64,000 bases of DNA. Origin: Halomarina pelagica. GTDB lineage: Archaea > Halobacteriota > Halobacteria > Halobacteriales > Haloarculaceae. The notes below the pieces were generated by a model. The model saw only the letters and a program-made list of their open reading frames with translations. It did not search any database and had not been told where the DNA came from. The DNA lies in contig NZ_CP100457.1 in the NCBI RefSeq assembly GCF_024228315.1, positions 80,668-144,667 on the forward strand, read 5' to 3'. A program made the position numbers and the translations under genes. Below are positions 7,476 through 16,423 of the stretch, in pieces (position 1 is the stretch's first letter; the number at the start of each line of letters is the position of its first letter).

Positions 7476-7961
7476 TTACTGCGCTGTTTTGTCTTCCGCT
7501 CCTACCCTAGATGTGAATGAAATTCTCGGGACAATGCCGTTATAGGAATTCTCAAGCAGTTCACCGATTGGATCAAGGATATATTGAAGGATTCCTGATT
7601 CAAGATGATCTCTAAATTTCTGGTCTGCATCCTGGTATTCCTCAGTGGTGATCCACTCGTCAACGTAGGGCACAAACGTGGCCATCTCCCCCGGGATATG
7701 GATAATAAACTCGGTGTCTACTGTCCCAAACCGCTCTTCTGCTTTCTCTTCATCTACTTGCCATGGTGCCTTCCCATTGTGAAAGAGATGTAATGAGAGG
7801 CTTGCCTCACACTGGAACCCTTCCGGATCCTCCTCAAAGATGGGTGGCTCAACCTGGAGGTTACTCCCAAGAACCCCAATGACCGTCTCACCGACGGTTG
7901 GAGAGACGTCAATATCGACTGATTTCAAATAGTACTCTGGAAGTTCGAAGCTTGGAATCAT
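7476..7961 (-). CDS. Unrecognised 161-aa protein co-transcribed with a winged-helix regulator
   Basis: I do not recognise the family. It opens MIPSFELPEYYLKSVDIDVS, is acidic and beta-rich, and has no signal peptide or membrane segment. Its start overlaps the stop of the upstream winged-helix gene by 4 nt, so the two are almost certainly translated together from the promoter at about 8460. The operon and the operator-like palindrome suggest it is either the target or the partner of that regulator. A toxin-antitoxin-like or sensor-like arrangement is possible but unproven. Confidence 0.65.
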   Translation of the reverse strand: MIPSFELPEYYLKSVDIDVSPTVGETVIGVLGSNLQVEPPIFEEDPEGFQCEASLSLHLFHNGKAPWQVDEEKAEERFGTVDTEFIIHIPGEMATFVPYVDEWITTEEYQDADQKFRDHLESGILQYILDPIGELLENSYNGIVPRISFTSRVGAEDKTAQ

Positions 7962-8437
7962 TGATCCGGTATTGGAGCAGGCTCATCGTCCTCGGAGCGG
8001 CTCAGACCAAGGTCAACAGGGGCTTCGACAGCTACTGGCCCATATTCTTGATTGTGTATGTTTTCAACCTGCTCGTAGTGAAATCGGGGTGTGAAGCTAT
8101 CAACCGAGCCAAGGGAGTTGAGAAGGCAATCAACAAACCGCTCCCCATACTCGCTCACTTCGTAATAGGATCGGACTTGCTCACCAGCAGTATCAGCAAC
8201 ACGCTTGTCTACTAAGCCGCCCTCTTGGAGTGCTTCGAGTGCATTCGTAAGCGTCTGATTGTGGAGCTGCTCGTCTTCATCACTCAGCGAGTCACGAAGC
8301 TCCGAGAAACGCAACTTACCCTCATTGAGGAGTGTGATCATGATCGCTTGTCGCGTCCCATTATCGAATGCACTGACTGCAGCTCTGATCTCAAATGGGA
8401 GTTTGTCAGCCGTGTTGCGTACCGTATGCGTCGTCAT
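7958..8437 (-). CDS. Winged-helix (ArsR/PadR-like) transcriptional regulator
   Basis: 159 aa from ATG 8437. Residues 15-100 form a winged helix: FDNGTRQAIMITLLNEGKL, RFSELRDSLSDEDE, then QTLTNALEALQEGGLVDKRV as recognition helix and wing, and the strand pair SYYEVSEYGERF. The C-terminal 45 residues are acidic and disordered. A 16-bp perfect palindrome begins one base upstream of the start codon, so autorepression is likely. It is first in a two-gene operon, overlapping the next gene by 4 nt. Confidence 0.78.
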   Translation of the reverse strand: MTTHTVRNTADKLPFEIRAAVSAFDNGTRQAIMITLLNEGKLRFSELRDSLSDEDEQLHNQTLTNALEALQEGGLVDKRVADTAGEQVRSYYEVSEYGERFVDCLLNSLGSVDSFTPRFHYEQVENIHNQEYGPVAVEAPVDLGLSRSEDDEPAPIPDQ

Positions 8438-8438
8438 T

Positions 8439-8454
8439 GTCAATCTAGATTGAC
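8439..8454. promoter_or_regulatory. 16-bp perfect palindrome at start of winged-helix gene
   Basis: GTCAATCTAGATTGAC is fully self-complementary and ends one base from the start codon of the minus-strand regulator gene. It is a probable operator covering the transcription start of a leaderless mRNA. Confidence 0.6.
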
Positions 8455-8600
8455 TGGACCGTCTTAGTTCTTAGGCCATGGATCCCCCGATCAGATCCAA
8501 GCCGGCCCACTTGCCTCGTACTGGGCCACTCTATCCAGTCAAATGTACTTGACCCACAACCTTAAAGATAGCGGCGATCCATTGTCGACTGTCAACGTAA

Positions 8601-9305
8601 ATGGCAGGTCGGTTCCCGAACGGATTCGATGCAGAACGACAGAATGTAGACGCAGTCTCCGACCGGGCGCTCTACAAATATCTCCGGGTACACATCCTCG
8701 GTCCGTATATCAATGATTGTCATCCGTTCTTGAATGAAGTGAAATACCGCCTCCAAGAAGCAGGCTTCAAGCGAGCCAAGCTCTGTACTGATCGAGACGA
8801 CACACCGCCAGCTCATCTTCAGGGCAACACCCTCTCATCCACCGAAGAACAAGAGCTAAGGGAGTTCTGGACCACAGTGAGCTATCGCTTCCTCCAAAAC
8901 GCAGACGTGGCAGTCTTTTTCTTTCTCGACCCAACGATTAACCGGTCGAATCTACCGTCAGCCTTCCAAGATAAAAACGACCCACAGAAAGACCATCTCC
9001 ACGGGCAGTCGACATACAAGACACCACAGGACGCGAACGGGTCTGTCATCGAGGAGCTGAACTACTGGCTTCGTGAGATGGAGATGGAGGCTGCAAGAAC
9101 GATGGTGCTCTTCGAGGAGAGCAACTATGACCAAACCGGGAGTCTCGTCACAGGTCGTGTCGGCCTCGAAGCGTGTCATTGGGGCAGATTCGAGGATAAC
9201 GAAATTGACAGTGTTCATCAAAAGACGCGGAGCCGATGCGTGAACTGGGCAATGGACGACTGTAAACCATGGCTTCAGGATCAATACTACGCTGAGCAGT
9301 TTTAA
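8601..9305 (+). CDS. Unrecognised 234-aa protein with an N-terminal LGPY motif
   Basis: A single-gene unit. Near residue 29 it has VHILGPYINDCHPFLNEVKY, followed by QEAGFKRAKLCTDRDD and later FLQNADVAVFFFLDPTI and EELNYWLREME. This order (strand ending GPY, helix, strand, then an ADVAVFF strand) recalls Rossmann-like haloarchaeal proteins of the DUF7509 type and nucleoside deoxyribosyltransferase/TIR-like folds, but I cannot place it firmly. No signal peptide or membrane segment is present. A role in nucleotide metabolism or defence is speculation. Confidence 0.6.
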   Translation: MAGRFPNGFDAERQNVDAVSDRALYKYLRVHILGPYINDCHPFLNEVKYRLQEAGFKRAKLCTDRDDTPPAHLQGNTLSSTEEQELREFWTTVSYRFLQNADVAVFFFLDPTINRSNLPSAFQDKNDPQKDHLHGQSTYKTPQDANGSVIEELNYWLREMEMEAARTMVLFEESNYDQTGSLVTGRVGLEACHWGRFEDNEIDSVHQKTRSRCVNWAMDDCKPWLQDQYYAEQF

Positions 9306-9351
9306 ATGGCATTTCGATTTCTCATAATCGGGTTTGTCTATTGGTTCTGTA

Positions 9352-9561
9352 GGCACTGTTTAGTTACGAGATATCGGTAGGGAGGGGGAGGCCGGCGGTC
9401 TGCTCCAGGAAGCCCTTGCGCGCCGGTCGGGGGCCGGTGTACGCCGCGCTCGCTGGCGCTCGCGCAGTGCGTGCGTCGGCCGCCTTCCCCAGAATACTCG
9501 TCCTTCCAGTCTGCCAAGAGCAGGGCTGATCGGACGGTTGCCGCTTATCTAGACAGTGCCA
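9352..9561. mobile_element. Insertion-sequence remnant with terminal inverted repeats
   Basis: The left end GGCACTGTTTAGTTACG (from 9352) and the right end CTTATCTAGACAGTGCC (to 9561) are imperfect inverted repeats. The GC-rich interior keeps a short minus-strand coding tail ending LEQTAGLPLPTDIS near the left end, probably the C-terminus of a lost transposase. No target duplication was seen. The motif CTAGACAGTGCCA recurs at about 19780. Confidence 0.45.
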
Positions 9562-9684
9562 TGCATGGTAATATACAGATCTTACTAAGTGTTCAGAGAC
9601 AATTCGCAGACGAGAGAATGTCAGAGAGTCCCTGCATGAACGAGACGTACGCAATGACCACTCAAGAACGATACGGTAGAGAAG

Positions 9685-10113
9685 CTATGCTGGTTTCGTT
9701 CGGAACCGTTTGAGTGAGACATCGGTGATATCGTCGAAGTCATCGTCGGCACCGACAAGCAACATCCCATCGACAGACTCAGCAGTCGCAAGCGCGAAGG
9801 CATCCCCGAGTGCTGGGGAATGGCGGTATTTGAAGTCTGCCGCAAATCGCCACGTCTCCGCCGTATCGACCTGTCTGATACCCGTCTCCTCAATGACGTC
9901 GACAACCGCGTCGGCACGCTCTTCGCCCTCGATGGCGCGCACGATATAGTGGACTTCGGTGATGTTGACTGCTGAAATGTATCCCTCGGACGATCCCATC
10001 ACCGCCTCGACGTACGTTTCGACGGTGTCACTGCCGGGCTCATCACAGAAGTAGGCAACAAGCGGTTCGGTGTCGAAGACGATTGTCTTGGGGATCTCCT
10101 CAGCTGCCGTCAT
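9685..10113 (-). CDS. PIN-domain toxin (VapC-like)
   Basis: 142 aa. Metal-site acids are visible: Asp14 in TIVFDTEPLVAYF, Glu53 in NITEVHY, the Asp in ALGDAFALATAE near residue 105, and Asp residues in LLVGADDDFDDI near 122. This is the PIN ribonuclease layout. The gene overlaps the upstream AbrB-type antitoxin gene by 4 nt, forming a toxin-antitoxin operon transcribed leftwards. Confidence 0.85.
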   Translation of the reverse strand: MTAAEEIPKTIVFDTEPLVAYFCDEPGSDTVETYVEAVMGSSEGYISAVNITEVHYIVRAIEGEERADAVVDVIEETGIRQVDTAETWRFAADFKYRHSPALGDAFALATAESVDGMLLVGADDDFDDITDVSLKRFRTKPA

Positions 10114-10415
10114 TCGTCCTCGTCTGAATCAGCATACCGGCGTCGGAGCTCATCCTCGCGAGCGTTGTCTCGCTTGCGTTCTTCGCGCAGGCGCTCGGTC
10201 GCCGACCGGCCCTGTGCGTCGGTTTTGCCGGTCAAAATTCCGCGAAGATCCTTGACTGATCGGATAGGACGCACGACGATATCGCCTTCGTCAGTACGGA
10301 CGAACTTCACACGACCAGGGGTATCGATGCCGAGTTCCTCGCGGAACTCCTTGGGAATCGTCGCCTGCCCACGAGCGGACACCGAAACCACTCGTTCAGA
10401 CTCTGATTTGCTCAT
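10110..10415 (-). CDS. AbrB/SpoVT-type antitoxin
   Basis: 101 aa. ERVVSVSARGQATIPKEFRE (residues 7-26) followed by ELGIDTPGRVKFVRTDEGDI is the swapped-hairpin AbrB/MazE DNA-binding domain. The C-terminal part is basic then acidic, highly charged and helical, and is the likely toxin-binding segment. It is first in the operon with the PIN toxin. A member of the dispersed inverted repeat family lies 109 nt upstream at 10524-10566. Confidence 0.85.
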   Translation of the reverse strand: MSKSESERVVSVSARGQATIPKEFREELGIDTPGRVKFVRTDEGDIVVRPIRSVKDLRGILTGKTDAQGRSATERLREERKRDNAREDELRRRYADSDEDE

Positions 10416-10915
10416 GCTTTCTCATTGTATTACTTCGTGCTAGTTATACAAAAGGCTAGCGCTGATTTAGATGGGTGGTGAATGGTATCAGCTACGACAA
10501 TTAACGTTTGACGATACATGTGACTTAACCAACAATCCCGATTGCATTGGTCAGTTGTTGGTTAAGAGCATCCAAACTCCAGTCACATTCGAAACGGTCC
10601 CCGACCTGAATGCACACCTGAGCGGATGAATAGCCGACCCCAGGACCCTAATTTACAGAATCCGCGTTACTCGCAGCTAGAATACGGATGTAGTGACCTG
10701 GGATGGCTCATTGCTTGCCCTCGCTGACCATCGTATGGTTCGAGCGCTCCCAGACTCAAAATCCTGATGGGTACCCCATATTTAAGTACCTGCCAATGAA
10801 ATTCGTAGCTAAGGCGAACGATGACCCGTATCTCTTTCTAACCCTGCCGTGCTTACCGCCGCGGGGATTGGCGTGCGTTCGCACCGTCTTGTAGCCGACT
10901 AGCTGACAGTAGCTA
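10416..10915. other. 500-bp intergenic region
   Basis: It contains the dispersed inverted repeat at 10524-10566 and an AT-rich TATA-like CATATTTAAG at about 10779. No frame here looks coding. Confidence 0.5.
10524..10566. promoter_or_regulatory. Dispersed inverted repeat, copy 2
   Basis: Perfect 12-bp arms CTTAACCAACAA (10524-10535) and TTGTTGGTTAAG (10555-10566). The core arms are identical to copy 1, with 21 nt between the 10-bp cores. It lies upstream of the AbrB/PIN operon. Confidence 0.7.
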
Positions 10916-12718
10916 ATGACACAACTGAAAGATAGAGCCGATATCGAACAGCCTTACAAATGGAACCCAGAGACCCTCTTCTCAGACGAAGAAGAATGGG
11001 AAAACGCCGCAGAGCAGGTTGAAACTCATCTCAACAACCTGAACACCGAACACGTGACGGCGACCGCGGCCACACTCGCTGAGATACTTGACGCTTACTT
11101 CGAAATCTGGGTTGCCTTCGAGCGGGTGAACGTCTATGCCTCTCTTCGTTCCTGTGTCGATGCTACCGACGAACACGCTCAAGAACTCTCAGGCCGGGCA
11201 AGCAATCTCGAATCCCGGCTCAAAACCACGCGTTCAACCATCGAAACCGAGATCCAGCAGGCCGACACTGAGTGTATTGAGCAGATGCTCACAGATTCTA
11301 TTCTCCTCTCGAAGTATAAGCAATATCTTCACGACATTCTACGGAGGGCAGAACACACCGCCGAACCAGAGGTTGAGAACGCACTCTCAACGCTCGCACC
11401 TGCGACCGGAGGTAGTGATATCTATCAGACCGTACGGGATGCCGACCTCTCGTTCCCGACGGTCGAACAACCGGATGGAAAGTCGACGGAATTGACGCTG
11501 AACAACCAGCGGACGCTTCTTCGTTCGTTTGATCGACCGTTTCGTCGAACCGTCCATAAACACTTCTATGATTCTCTCGGCGAGTACCGACACACGTTCG
11601 CAGCCACATTCAACAAGCACGTCGAAGCGGCAGTCAGGACGGCTGAACTTCGTGGCTATGACTCATCGCTCGCTGCCGCGCTCGGCGAAGAAAATGTTCC
11701 TACAGGAGTATACGACACGCTGGTTGAGACGGTACAGGCCAATCTTGACCCGCTTCACGACCATCTCCTCCGGAAGCGTGCACGACTTGGCATAGAGACG
11801 CTTCGGCCGTGGGACATCACGGTCCGACTGGTTGACGATGACCCCACGATTTCCTACGAGCAGGCTAAAGAATACGTCGTTAAGGCCGTCGAACCCCTCG
11901 GTGATGCGTATCAAACACGGTTAGCTCGTGGATTAGAATCGGGATGGGTCGATGTCTACGAAACTCCGAACAAAGCTTCTGGCGCGTTCACGATTCCAGC
12001 GTACAGCACCCAACCATTCGTTCTCTTGAACTACCAGAGAGACGTCAACTGGTTGTTCGGACTTGCACACGAGGTTGGCCACGCAATGCACGCTGAACTC
12101 ACTAGTGACTCGCAGCCAATGGTCTACGGTTATTTTGACCGATTCGTATCGGAAGTACCAAGCACGCTCACAGAAATCCTGCTCGTTCAGCACTTGTTGG
12201 AGACGACTGACGATTCTGCACTTCGGCGGGTGGTACTCGATATGTGGCTCGAACGCTTCCGCGACTTGCTCTATCGCCGGACACGGTATGCAGTCTGTGA
12301 ACGCCAGATGCACGAACAGGTCGCCGACGGCAAGCAATTGACGGCGGAGCGGCTCGACCGGTGTTTCGTCGACAGTTGGGAGACGTTCAACGCACCGGTT
12401 GAGTGCGACGACCAGATAGCTGGCGAGTGGATGCATACTGGGTATCTCAACGCATTCGACGAACCGTTCTTCGTCTATCAATACGCAACCGGGTTCAGTG
12501 CTGCACTCGCGCTGGCCACGGATATCCGCACCGAATGGGATGGTAGTGAACCAGGTGACACGGCTGAACGGTATCTTCGCTTCTTGCGAAGCGGATCGAG
12601 CGAGTATTCTGTGAAACTAATCGCGGATGCAGGTGTCGATCTCACCTCCGCGACCCCGATTGAGCGAGCCATTGATACCTATCGTGAATCCCTTGCAGCG
12701 CTGGAAGAGATGATCTGA
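10916..12718 (+). CDS. pepF: Oligoendopeptidase F (M3 family metallopeptidase)
   Basis: A 600-aa cytosolic zinc peptidase of the M3B/oligoendopeptidase F group. The catalytic HEVGH motif lies at residues 385-389, with the third zinc ligand expected in FVSEVPSTLTEIL about 25 residues later (Glu of the ExxS-type motif). The N-terminal helical domain (1-180) forms the lid that limits substrates to short peptides. The C-terminal helices end LEEM. Length is typical for the family. It is monocistronic. It probably recycles short peptides; an accessory-replicon copy may supplement a chromosomal enzyme (inference). Confidence 0.93.
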   Translation: MTQLKDRADIEQPYKWNPETLFSDEEEWENAAEQVETHLNNLNTEHVTATAATLAEILDAYFEIWVAFERVNVYASLRSCVDATDEHAQELSGRASNLESRLKTTRSTIETEIQQADTECIEQMLTDSILLSKYKQYLHDILRRAEHTAEPEVENALSTLAPATGGSDIYQTVRDADLSFPTVEQPDGKSTELTLNNQRTLLRSFDRPFRRTVHKHFYDSLGEYRHTFAATFNKHVEAAVRTAELRGYDSSLAAALGEENVPTGVYDTLVETVQANLDPLHDHLLRKRARLGIETLRPWDITVRLVDDDPTISYEQAKEYVVKAVEPLGDAYQTRLARGLESGWVDVYETPNKASGAFTIPAYSTQPFVLLNYQRDVNWLFGLAHEVGHAMHAELTSDSQPMVYGYFDRFVSEVPSTLTEILLVQHLLETTDDSALRRVVLDMWLERFRDLLYRRTRYAVCERQMHEQVADGKQLTAERLDRCFVDSWETFNAPVECDDQIAGEWMHTGYLNAFDEPFFVYQYATGFSAALALATDIRTEWDGSEPGDTAERYLRFLRSGSSEYSVKLIADAGVDLTSATPIERAIDTYRESLAALEEMI

Positions 12719-12744
12719 GCTCCGAGGACGCTCTCAGTCATATT

Positions 12745-12957
12745 TCATCTTCTACACTGATGTTGCTGGATGCGTTCTGGCAGACTGACCTTCCCACAGA
12801 CGGGACACTCCTGCAGCGGCGTTGGCGGCAGGTTGTCCCATTCTCGCAGCGCTGCTTGAATGTGTTCTCGTGCATCGTCCGACTCGACCCGTGTGAAGGC
12901 TTGGGTGAGATGCATTCGAATTCTCTCCCGGACTGTCGTTGAGTTCTTGGAAGCCAT
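12745..12957 (-). CDS. Small C2H2-type zinc-finger protein
   Basis: A 70-aa protein. The N-terminal 45 residues are helical and charged. The C-terminus ECPVCGKVSLPERIQQHQC has Cys-x2-Cys followed 13 residues later by His-x-Cys, a single zinc-binding finger typical of haloarchaeal mini-proteins. It may bind nucleic acid or protein. Its stop lies about 25 nt downstream of the convergent pepF stop, so it is transcribed separately. Confidence 0.65.
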   Translation of the reverse strand: MASKNSTTVRERIRMHLTQAFTRVESDDAREHIQAALREWDNLPPTPLQECPVCGKVSLPERIQQHQCRR

Positions 12958-13030
12958 CGTAGTTCCAGAGGGCGAATCACCCGCCCTCCGCTCCTCAACG
13001 GGTGAATAAACGACTCAGGTTACGGCGCCA

Positions 13031-13993
13031 CTACCGGATATCTGGTTGAAGCGGGGACACCTGCTCCCAGAACTGGTGGTGTTCGAGACAGAAAGTCACG
13101 AGGTTATCCAGCGTATTAGCTTGCTCTGCGTCGTAGTTCCCCTCGCTGTCGACGAACTGCCGGCGCGGGATGATATGATGAACATGGATATCTTTCTCAT
13201 AGCGTTCTCGATGGATCTCACGAGTTACGCCACACCCGAGTGTCCGACACTGGAACCCATCGCGTTTGAGCGCGCGCTGGCGTTGCTGGGACCAGTTTGG
13301 TGCCCAAGGCAAGGATTCGGTTTCCTCCTTCCAGTGGGGATGATCCTCTCCACTTACTCGTCCGACTGGCTCGTAGCCTGCGGTCCTGACGGCGGCCTCC
13401 CACCCCTCAAAGAGGTCGTAGTAACAGCGGTGGGAATACATCCCGATAGATTTGATCTCCGTCACAGTCGGCACTCGGTTTAGGTCCTCAGCCAGCCGAT
13501 GGATTTCACTGAGTAGGTCCTGTTTAGTCACCCCGGCCTCACGATGTGGTTTGAATCCGGCCTGTCGAAGTGCATCGTTCCAGCTCCCGAATTTGTTCTG
13601 GTACGTTTTACACGAATACGCTCCCTGAGTTCGCATTTCCGTTGATGTCGACGGATGTCCGAGTTGCTGGGCCAGTCGACGAAGCTCATCAAGAAGATCT
13701 ACTTGCGAGACGTTCTGGTTGATATTTAGCTTAAATCCGGCAGCCTGCACGGCGGCATTCCAGCTACCGAACTGGTTCTCAACAGTCGCCGCAGAAACTC
13801 GGCCTTCGTCGTTCATCTCTGCGACCATGGGAGCTCGTCCTTTCTGTTTGGCAAGTCGCTGAATTTCGCGCTGTATCGACTCACGCGTGTATACTTCTGA
13901 ATGGTCCCACCGTTTGTGACAGCCCTTTCCACCGGATGTGTCGAAGACTTTTCCACAGATCTCGCATCGGTACACGTGATTGCTCTCGGACAT
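13031..13993 (-). CDS. HNH endonuclease with homing-endonuclease-associated repeats
   Basis: 320 aa. A C2H2-like finger comes first (Cys10, Cys13, His26, His31). Three homing-endonuclease-associated repeats follow, each ending in a FGSWNAAVQAAGFK-like or GWEAAVRTAGYE-like block, at about 36-88, 95-148 and 153-208. Then an HNH nuclease domain at 225-312 carries IHVHHIIPRRQF, LDNLVTFCLEHH and two Cys near 256-262. The repeats are DNA-binding helices, so the protein is a probable site-specific nuclease. It is free-standing; no intron or intein is visible around it. A CRISPR or restriction context is absent. Confidence 0.82.
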   Translation of the reverse strand: MSESNHVYRCEICGKVFDTSGGKGCHKRWDHSEVYTRESIQREIQRLAKQKGRAPMVAEMNDEGRVSAATVENQFGSWNAAVQAAGFKLNINQNVSQVDLLDELRRLAQQLGHPSTSTEMRTQGAYSCKTYQNKFGSWNDALRQAGFKPHREAGVTKQDLLSEIHRLAEDLNRVPTVTEIKSIGMYSHRCYYDLFEGWEAAVRTAGYEPVGRVSGEDHPHWKEETESLPWAPNWSQQRQRALKRDGFQCRTLGCGVTREIHRERYEKDIHVHHIIPRRQFVDSEGNYDAEQANTLDNLVTFCLEHHQFWEQVSPLQPDIR

Positions 13994-14198
13994 TCATTGA
14001 CACCCTCATGTGAGCACTCAGTCCTGCGCCCGCACCCAGCAGGGCGCAGAAAAACACGCCAAATTCGACAGTATCGGGTGATTACAATCTCCTGCTTTAG
14101 CACGCACGACCTAGTCACCGAGGTTGTGGCTGCGCGCGCAGCGAAGCGAGCACGGAGCGGAGGGTGGGGTGGTGGGAAGTGGGTGATCGGGCACCAGC

Positions 14199-14204
14199 AA
14201 AAAA
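14199..14204 (-). terminator. Poly-T terminator after the OB-fold pseudogene
   Basis: A6 on the plus strand lies 19 nt past the end of the minus-strand reading frame. It is followed by a tract with four runs of three or more G at about 14160-14185, the same layout as after tfb. Confidence 0.4.
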
Positions 14205-14222
14205 GAAGACTGCGACGACCGG

Positions 14223-14647
14223 CTATTCCCACCACCGACCGCGTTCGGGGAACTCTACCCGGCTCCATCCGGTCAACGCGATTGAACAGCGACCGTTGTA
14301 CCAGTTCTTCGCTGCCGCCCGGAATCGCACCGTCTGGCCTTCTCGAACGATCGGCTGCTTGACCCTTACGTCGTGGGTCAACGACGTAAACTTGATTCGC
14401 CCGCTCTCGTCTTCGATCAATCCCACCTACTGGATACTCGGTGAGGGAGGATCCCATAGGTGGTGATCTCACCTTGAACCGTCACCTCGCTAACCGGCAC
14501 GTCCGGCACCTCCGCAATCGGAACGATCGTTCCTAGGACGATCTTCTGTCGCTCAAGCATCTCTAACACCACTTTCGTCAGAATCAGCGTGCCATTCGCT
14601 GAATTTGAGAGGAGGTCGAAGACCAACAAAATGGCCACTTGAGTCAC
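14223..14647 (-). pseudogene. Broken OB-fold (RPA/SSB-like) DNA-binding protein gene
   Basis: Two frames together spell one protein. From 14647 the first reads to VPVSEVTVQGEITTYG. A 2-nt shift near 14450 then gives DPPSPSIQ, followed by an in-frame TAG at 14427-14429 and VGLIEDESGRIKFTS through to FPERGRWWE. The second part has the strand pattern of small haloarchaeal OB-fold proteins that bind single-stranded DNA, including KNWYNGRCSIALTG. One frameshift plus one nonsense codon make the gene non-functional unless read through. Confidence 0.6.
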
Positions 14648-14824
14648 TGGCAGTAGAGTGGTGACGTTCCTCTCGAATGCTTACCGGAACCCAACTCACG
14701 TTGCGGCACCAGCTAGCAACGTGGCTTCATGGCGGACGTATCAGCCCCCTTGACCGCGATCTGGTGGCTGTAGTTCGCCGTGTGACAGGACAACGAGAAG
14801 TGGCCCGGTGCAGGCATACCAGAG

Positions 14825-15658
14825 TCAACAACACCAGACGTCGTCTGCATCGCTTTCTCTGACGGTTGCGTACGCACCTTCCCACGAACTACTCGAGTTG
14901 TTCACGTTGAAGTTGATACCACCACTTGGCGAGACGCCAAAGCCCGCGAGACTTGCATCGTTCCATGTGTGAAGGTGTTCACCACGGACATAACGCTCTT
15001 GGCTCGTTGAAAGCTCCTCGATACGGCAGCCGACGTAATCATACCACGTCGTGTTCGTCGTAATTGCCCACTTGTCGTTGAACCAGTGATCGAAGCCATT
15101 TGGTTCTGATTCTTCGAAGCCAATGTGGCTACTGTCGTTACAGTACCACGTGTAGTCGATGATGAGGTAGTGGTCGTCGTTCCATCCGACACCGATATGA
15201 TCCGCGTTCCCTTCGCCGACGAACTGGTGGGTTTCGATGTCGAAATAATAGTCGACATAGGTATCGACCTGACCGCCACCGTGGAATCGCGTCAACGTGA
15301 TATCGCCCGTGATCTCGTCAGTATCGATCTTCTGCGTTGTCACACCACCATTCTGCGTTGTTGTGGCGTCACTCCCATTGCTCTCATTCGCCAGCGTGGT
15401 CGTTGAGTCGCGATTCGGGAACGCATCGACCGTTCGTTGCGTAGACACCGTAGCACCGTGCTTCGTGAGATACTTGACGAAATCTGCGTGGTTATGCGTC
15501 CGGTCACGAACGTCGAGGGCGTTTTGGTAGATCCGCGCATGACGCGGAGGGCGAGCGCTCGTCATGGGAAGCGCACTGAGTGCGACGCTCGTCGCTCCGA
15601 GTCCAGCTAAGAACGAACGTCGTCCGATTGTTGATTGTCTATTCTGAGGTATTATCAC
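14825..15658 (-). CDS. Tat-exported protein of unknown function
   Basis: 277 aa. The Tat signal is TIGRRSFLAGLGATSVAL, and cleavage is likely after the SALPMTSA region near residue 35. The mature part is rich in Asp, Asn, Tyr and Trp, with three separate Cys regions (TWYCND, YVGCRI) and a terminal VWCC. GVSPSGGINFNVNNSSSSWE near 250 looks beta-structured. I do not recognise the family. Cysteines in an exported haloarchaeal protein suggest disulfides. It shares an AT-rich divergent promoter region with the frameshifted lipoprotein gene at 15769. Confidence 0.7.
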   Translation of the reverse strand: MIIPQNRQSTIGRRSFLAGLGATSVALSALPMTSARPPRHARIYQNALDVRDRTHNHADFVKYLTKHGATVSTQRTVDAFPNRDSTTTLANESNGSDATTTQNGGVTTQKIDTDEITGDITLTRFHGGGQVDTYVDYYFDIETHQFVGEGNADHIGVGWNDDHYLIIDYTWYCNDSSHIGFEESEPNGFDHWFNDKWAITTNTTWYDYVGCRIEELSTSQERYVRGEHLHTWNDASLAGFGVSPSGGINFNVNNSSSSWEGAYATVRESDADDVWCC

Positions 15659-15768
15659 TCTCGATAATCTATTGGATCAAGAGATATTACATTTTTATAT
15701 AATCTATGTCAGAATAATGTAAATAGAGGAGATACTGTTATTTTGTAATGTGACGTCTACCAAATGAG

Positions 15769-16355
15769 ATGATCTCACGCCGCCGATTCCTTGAGGTAGG
15801 AGGAGTGCTTTCCCTTGGCGGACTTACCGCACTCAGTGGTTGTACCGCACTCGCAGATAGCATCACACCCGTCGAACCGCGGGTCAAACAGTCCTGGCAA
15901 TTCGAAACCGACGCGTCAATCTTCAGGGAACACCCCAAAATGAGGTTCCGCAGGCACTCACGTTCGGAACCGTGATCCGAGATGCCGATGACTGGAACGC
16001 CCTCCGTTCGGAGTATTGGATAGAACAGACGGATCCTGCGAGCGTAAACTCGTTCACGACCGTGGACTTGCAGACGTCCTTCGTGGCGCTGTTCGGCGTG
16101 GTGCTCCCGCGTGGATTGGTGATGGATCCTGTCCGGGATACACTCTCCGAACAGCGACTCAGTCTCACGGCACGGATCATCGACGAATCAGAGACACGTC
16201 AGCGTCGCCAGTATCGTTCCTCCGAGTCAGCCGACGATGACGGGTGGTACGTCGCGAATCTGATTCGCGAGTACCGCCGTGACGGGGCAGTTCCCCAAAC
16301 ACTCGCAGTGACGCTTCAACAGCAAACCGCAACTACGCCCGGCGAAGAGCCATAA
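15769..16355 (+). pseudogene. Frameshifted Tat lipoprotein gene
   Basis: The first frame (15769-15975) has the Tat motif SRRRFL and the lipobox LSGC. The second (to 16355) continues the same protein with VIRDADDWNALRSEYWI and a soluble acidic domain. Restoring one A in the A4 run at about 15938-15942 joins them as KNEVPQALTFGTVIRDADD. The intact product would be about 195 aa, anchored outside the membrane. It may be a recent inactivation or a sequencing error. Confidence 0.6.
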
Positions 16356-16423
16356 CGGAGTCACACTCGTCTTCGGAAAAGTTGTATCTCTCCTGTATCG
16401 ACTCCTCAATAGACCAGACGCCA

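Noticed and set aside
10703..10894. 63-codon ORF before pepF
   Set aside because: No family, contains a TATA-like element in its middle and has weak composition.
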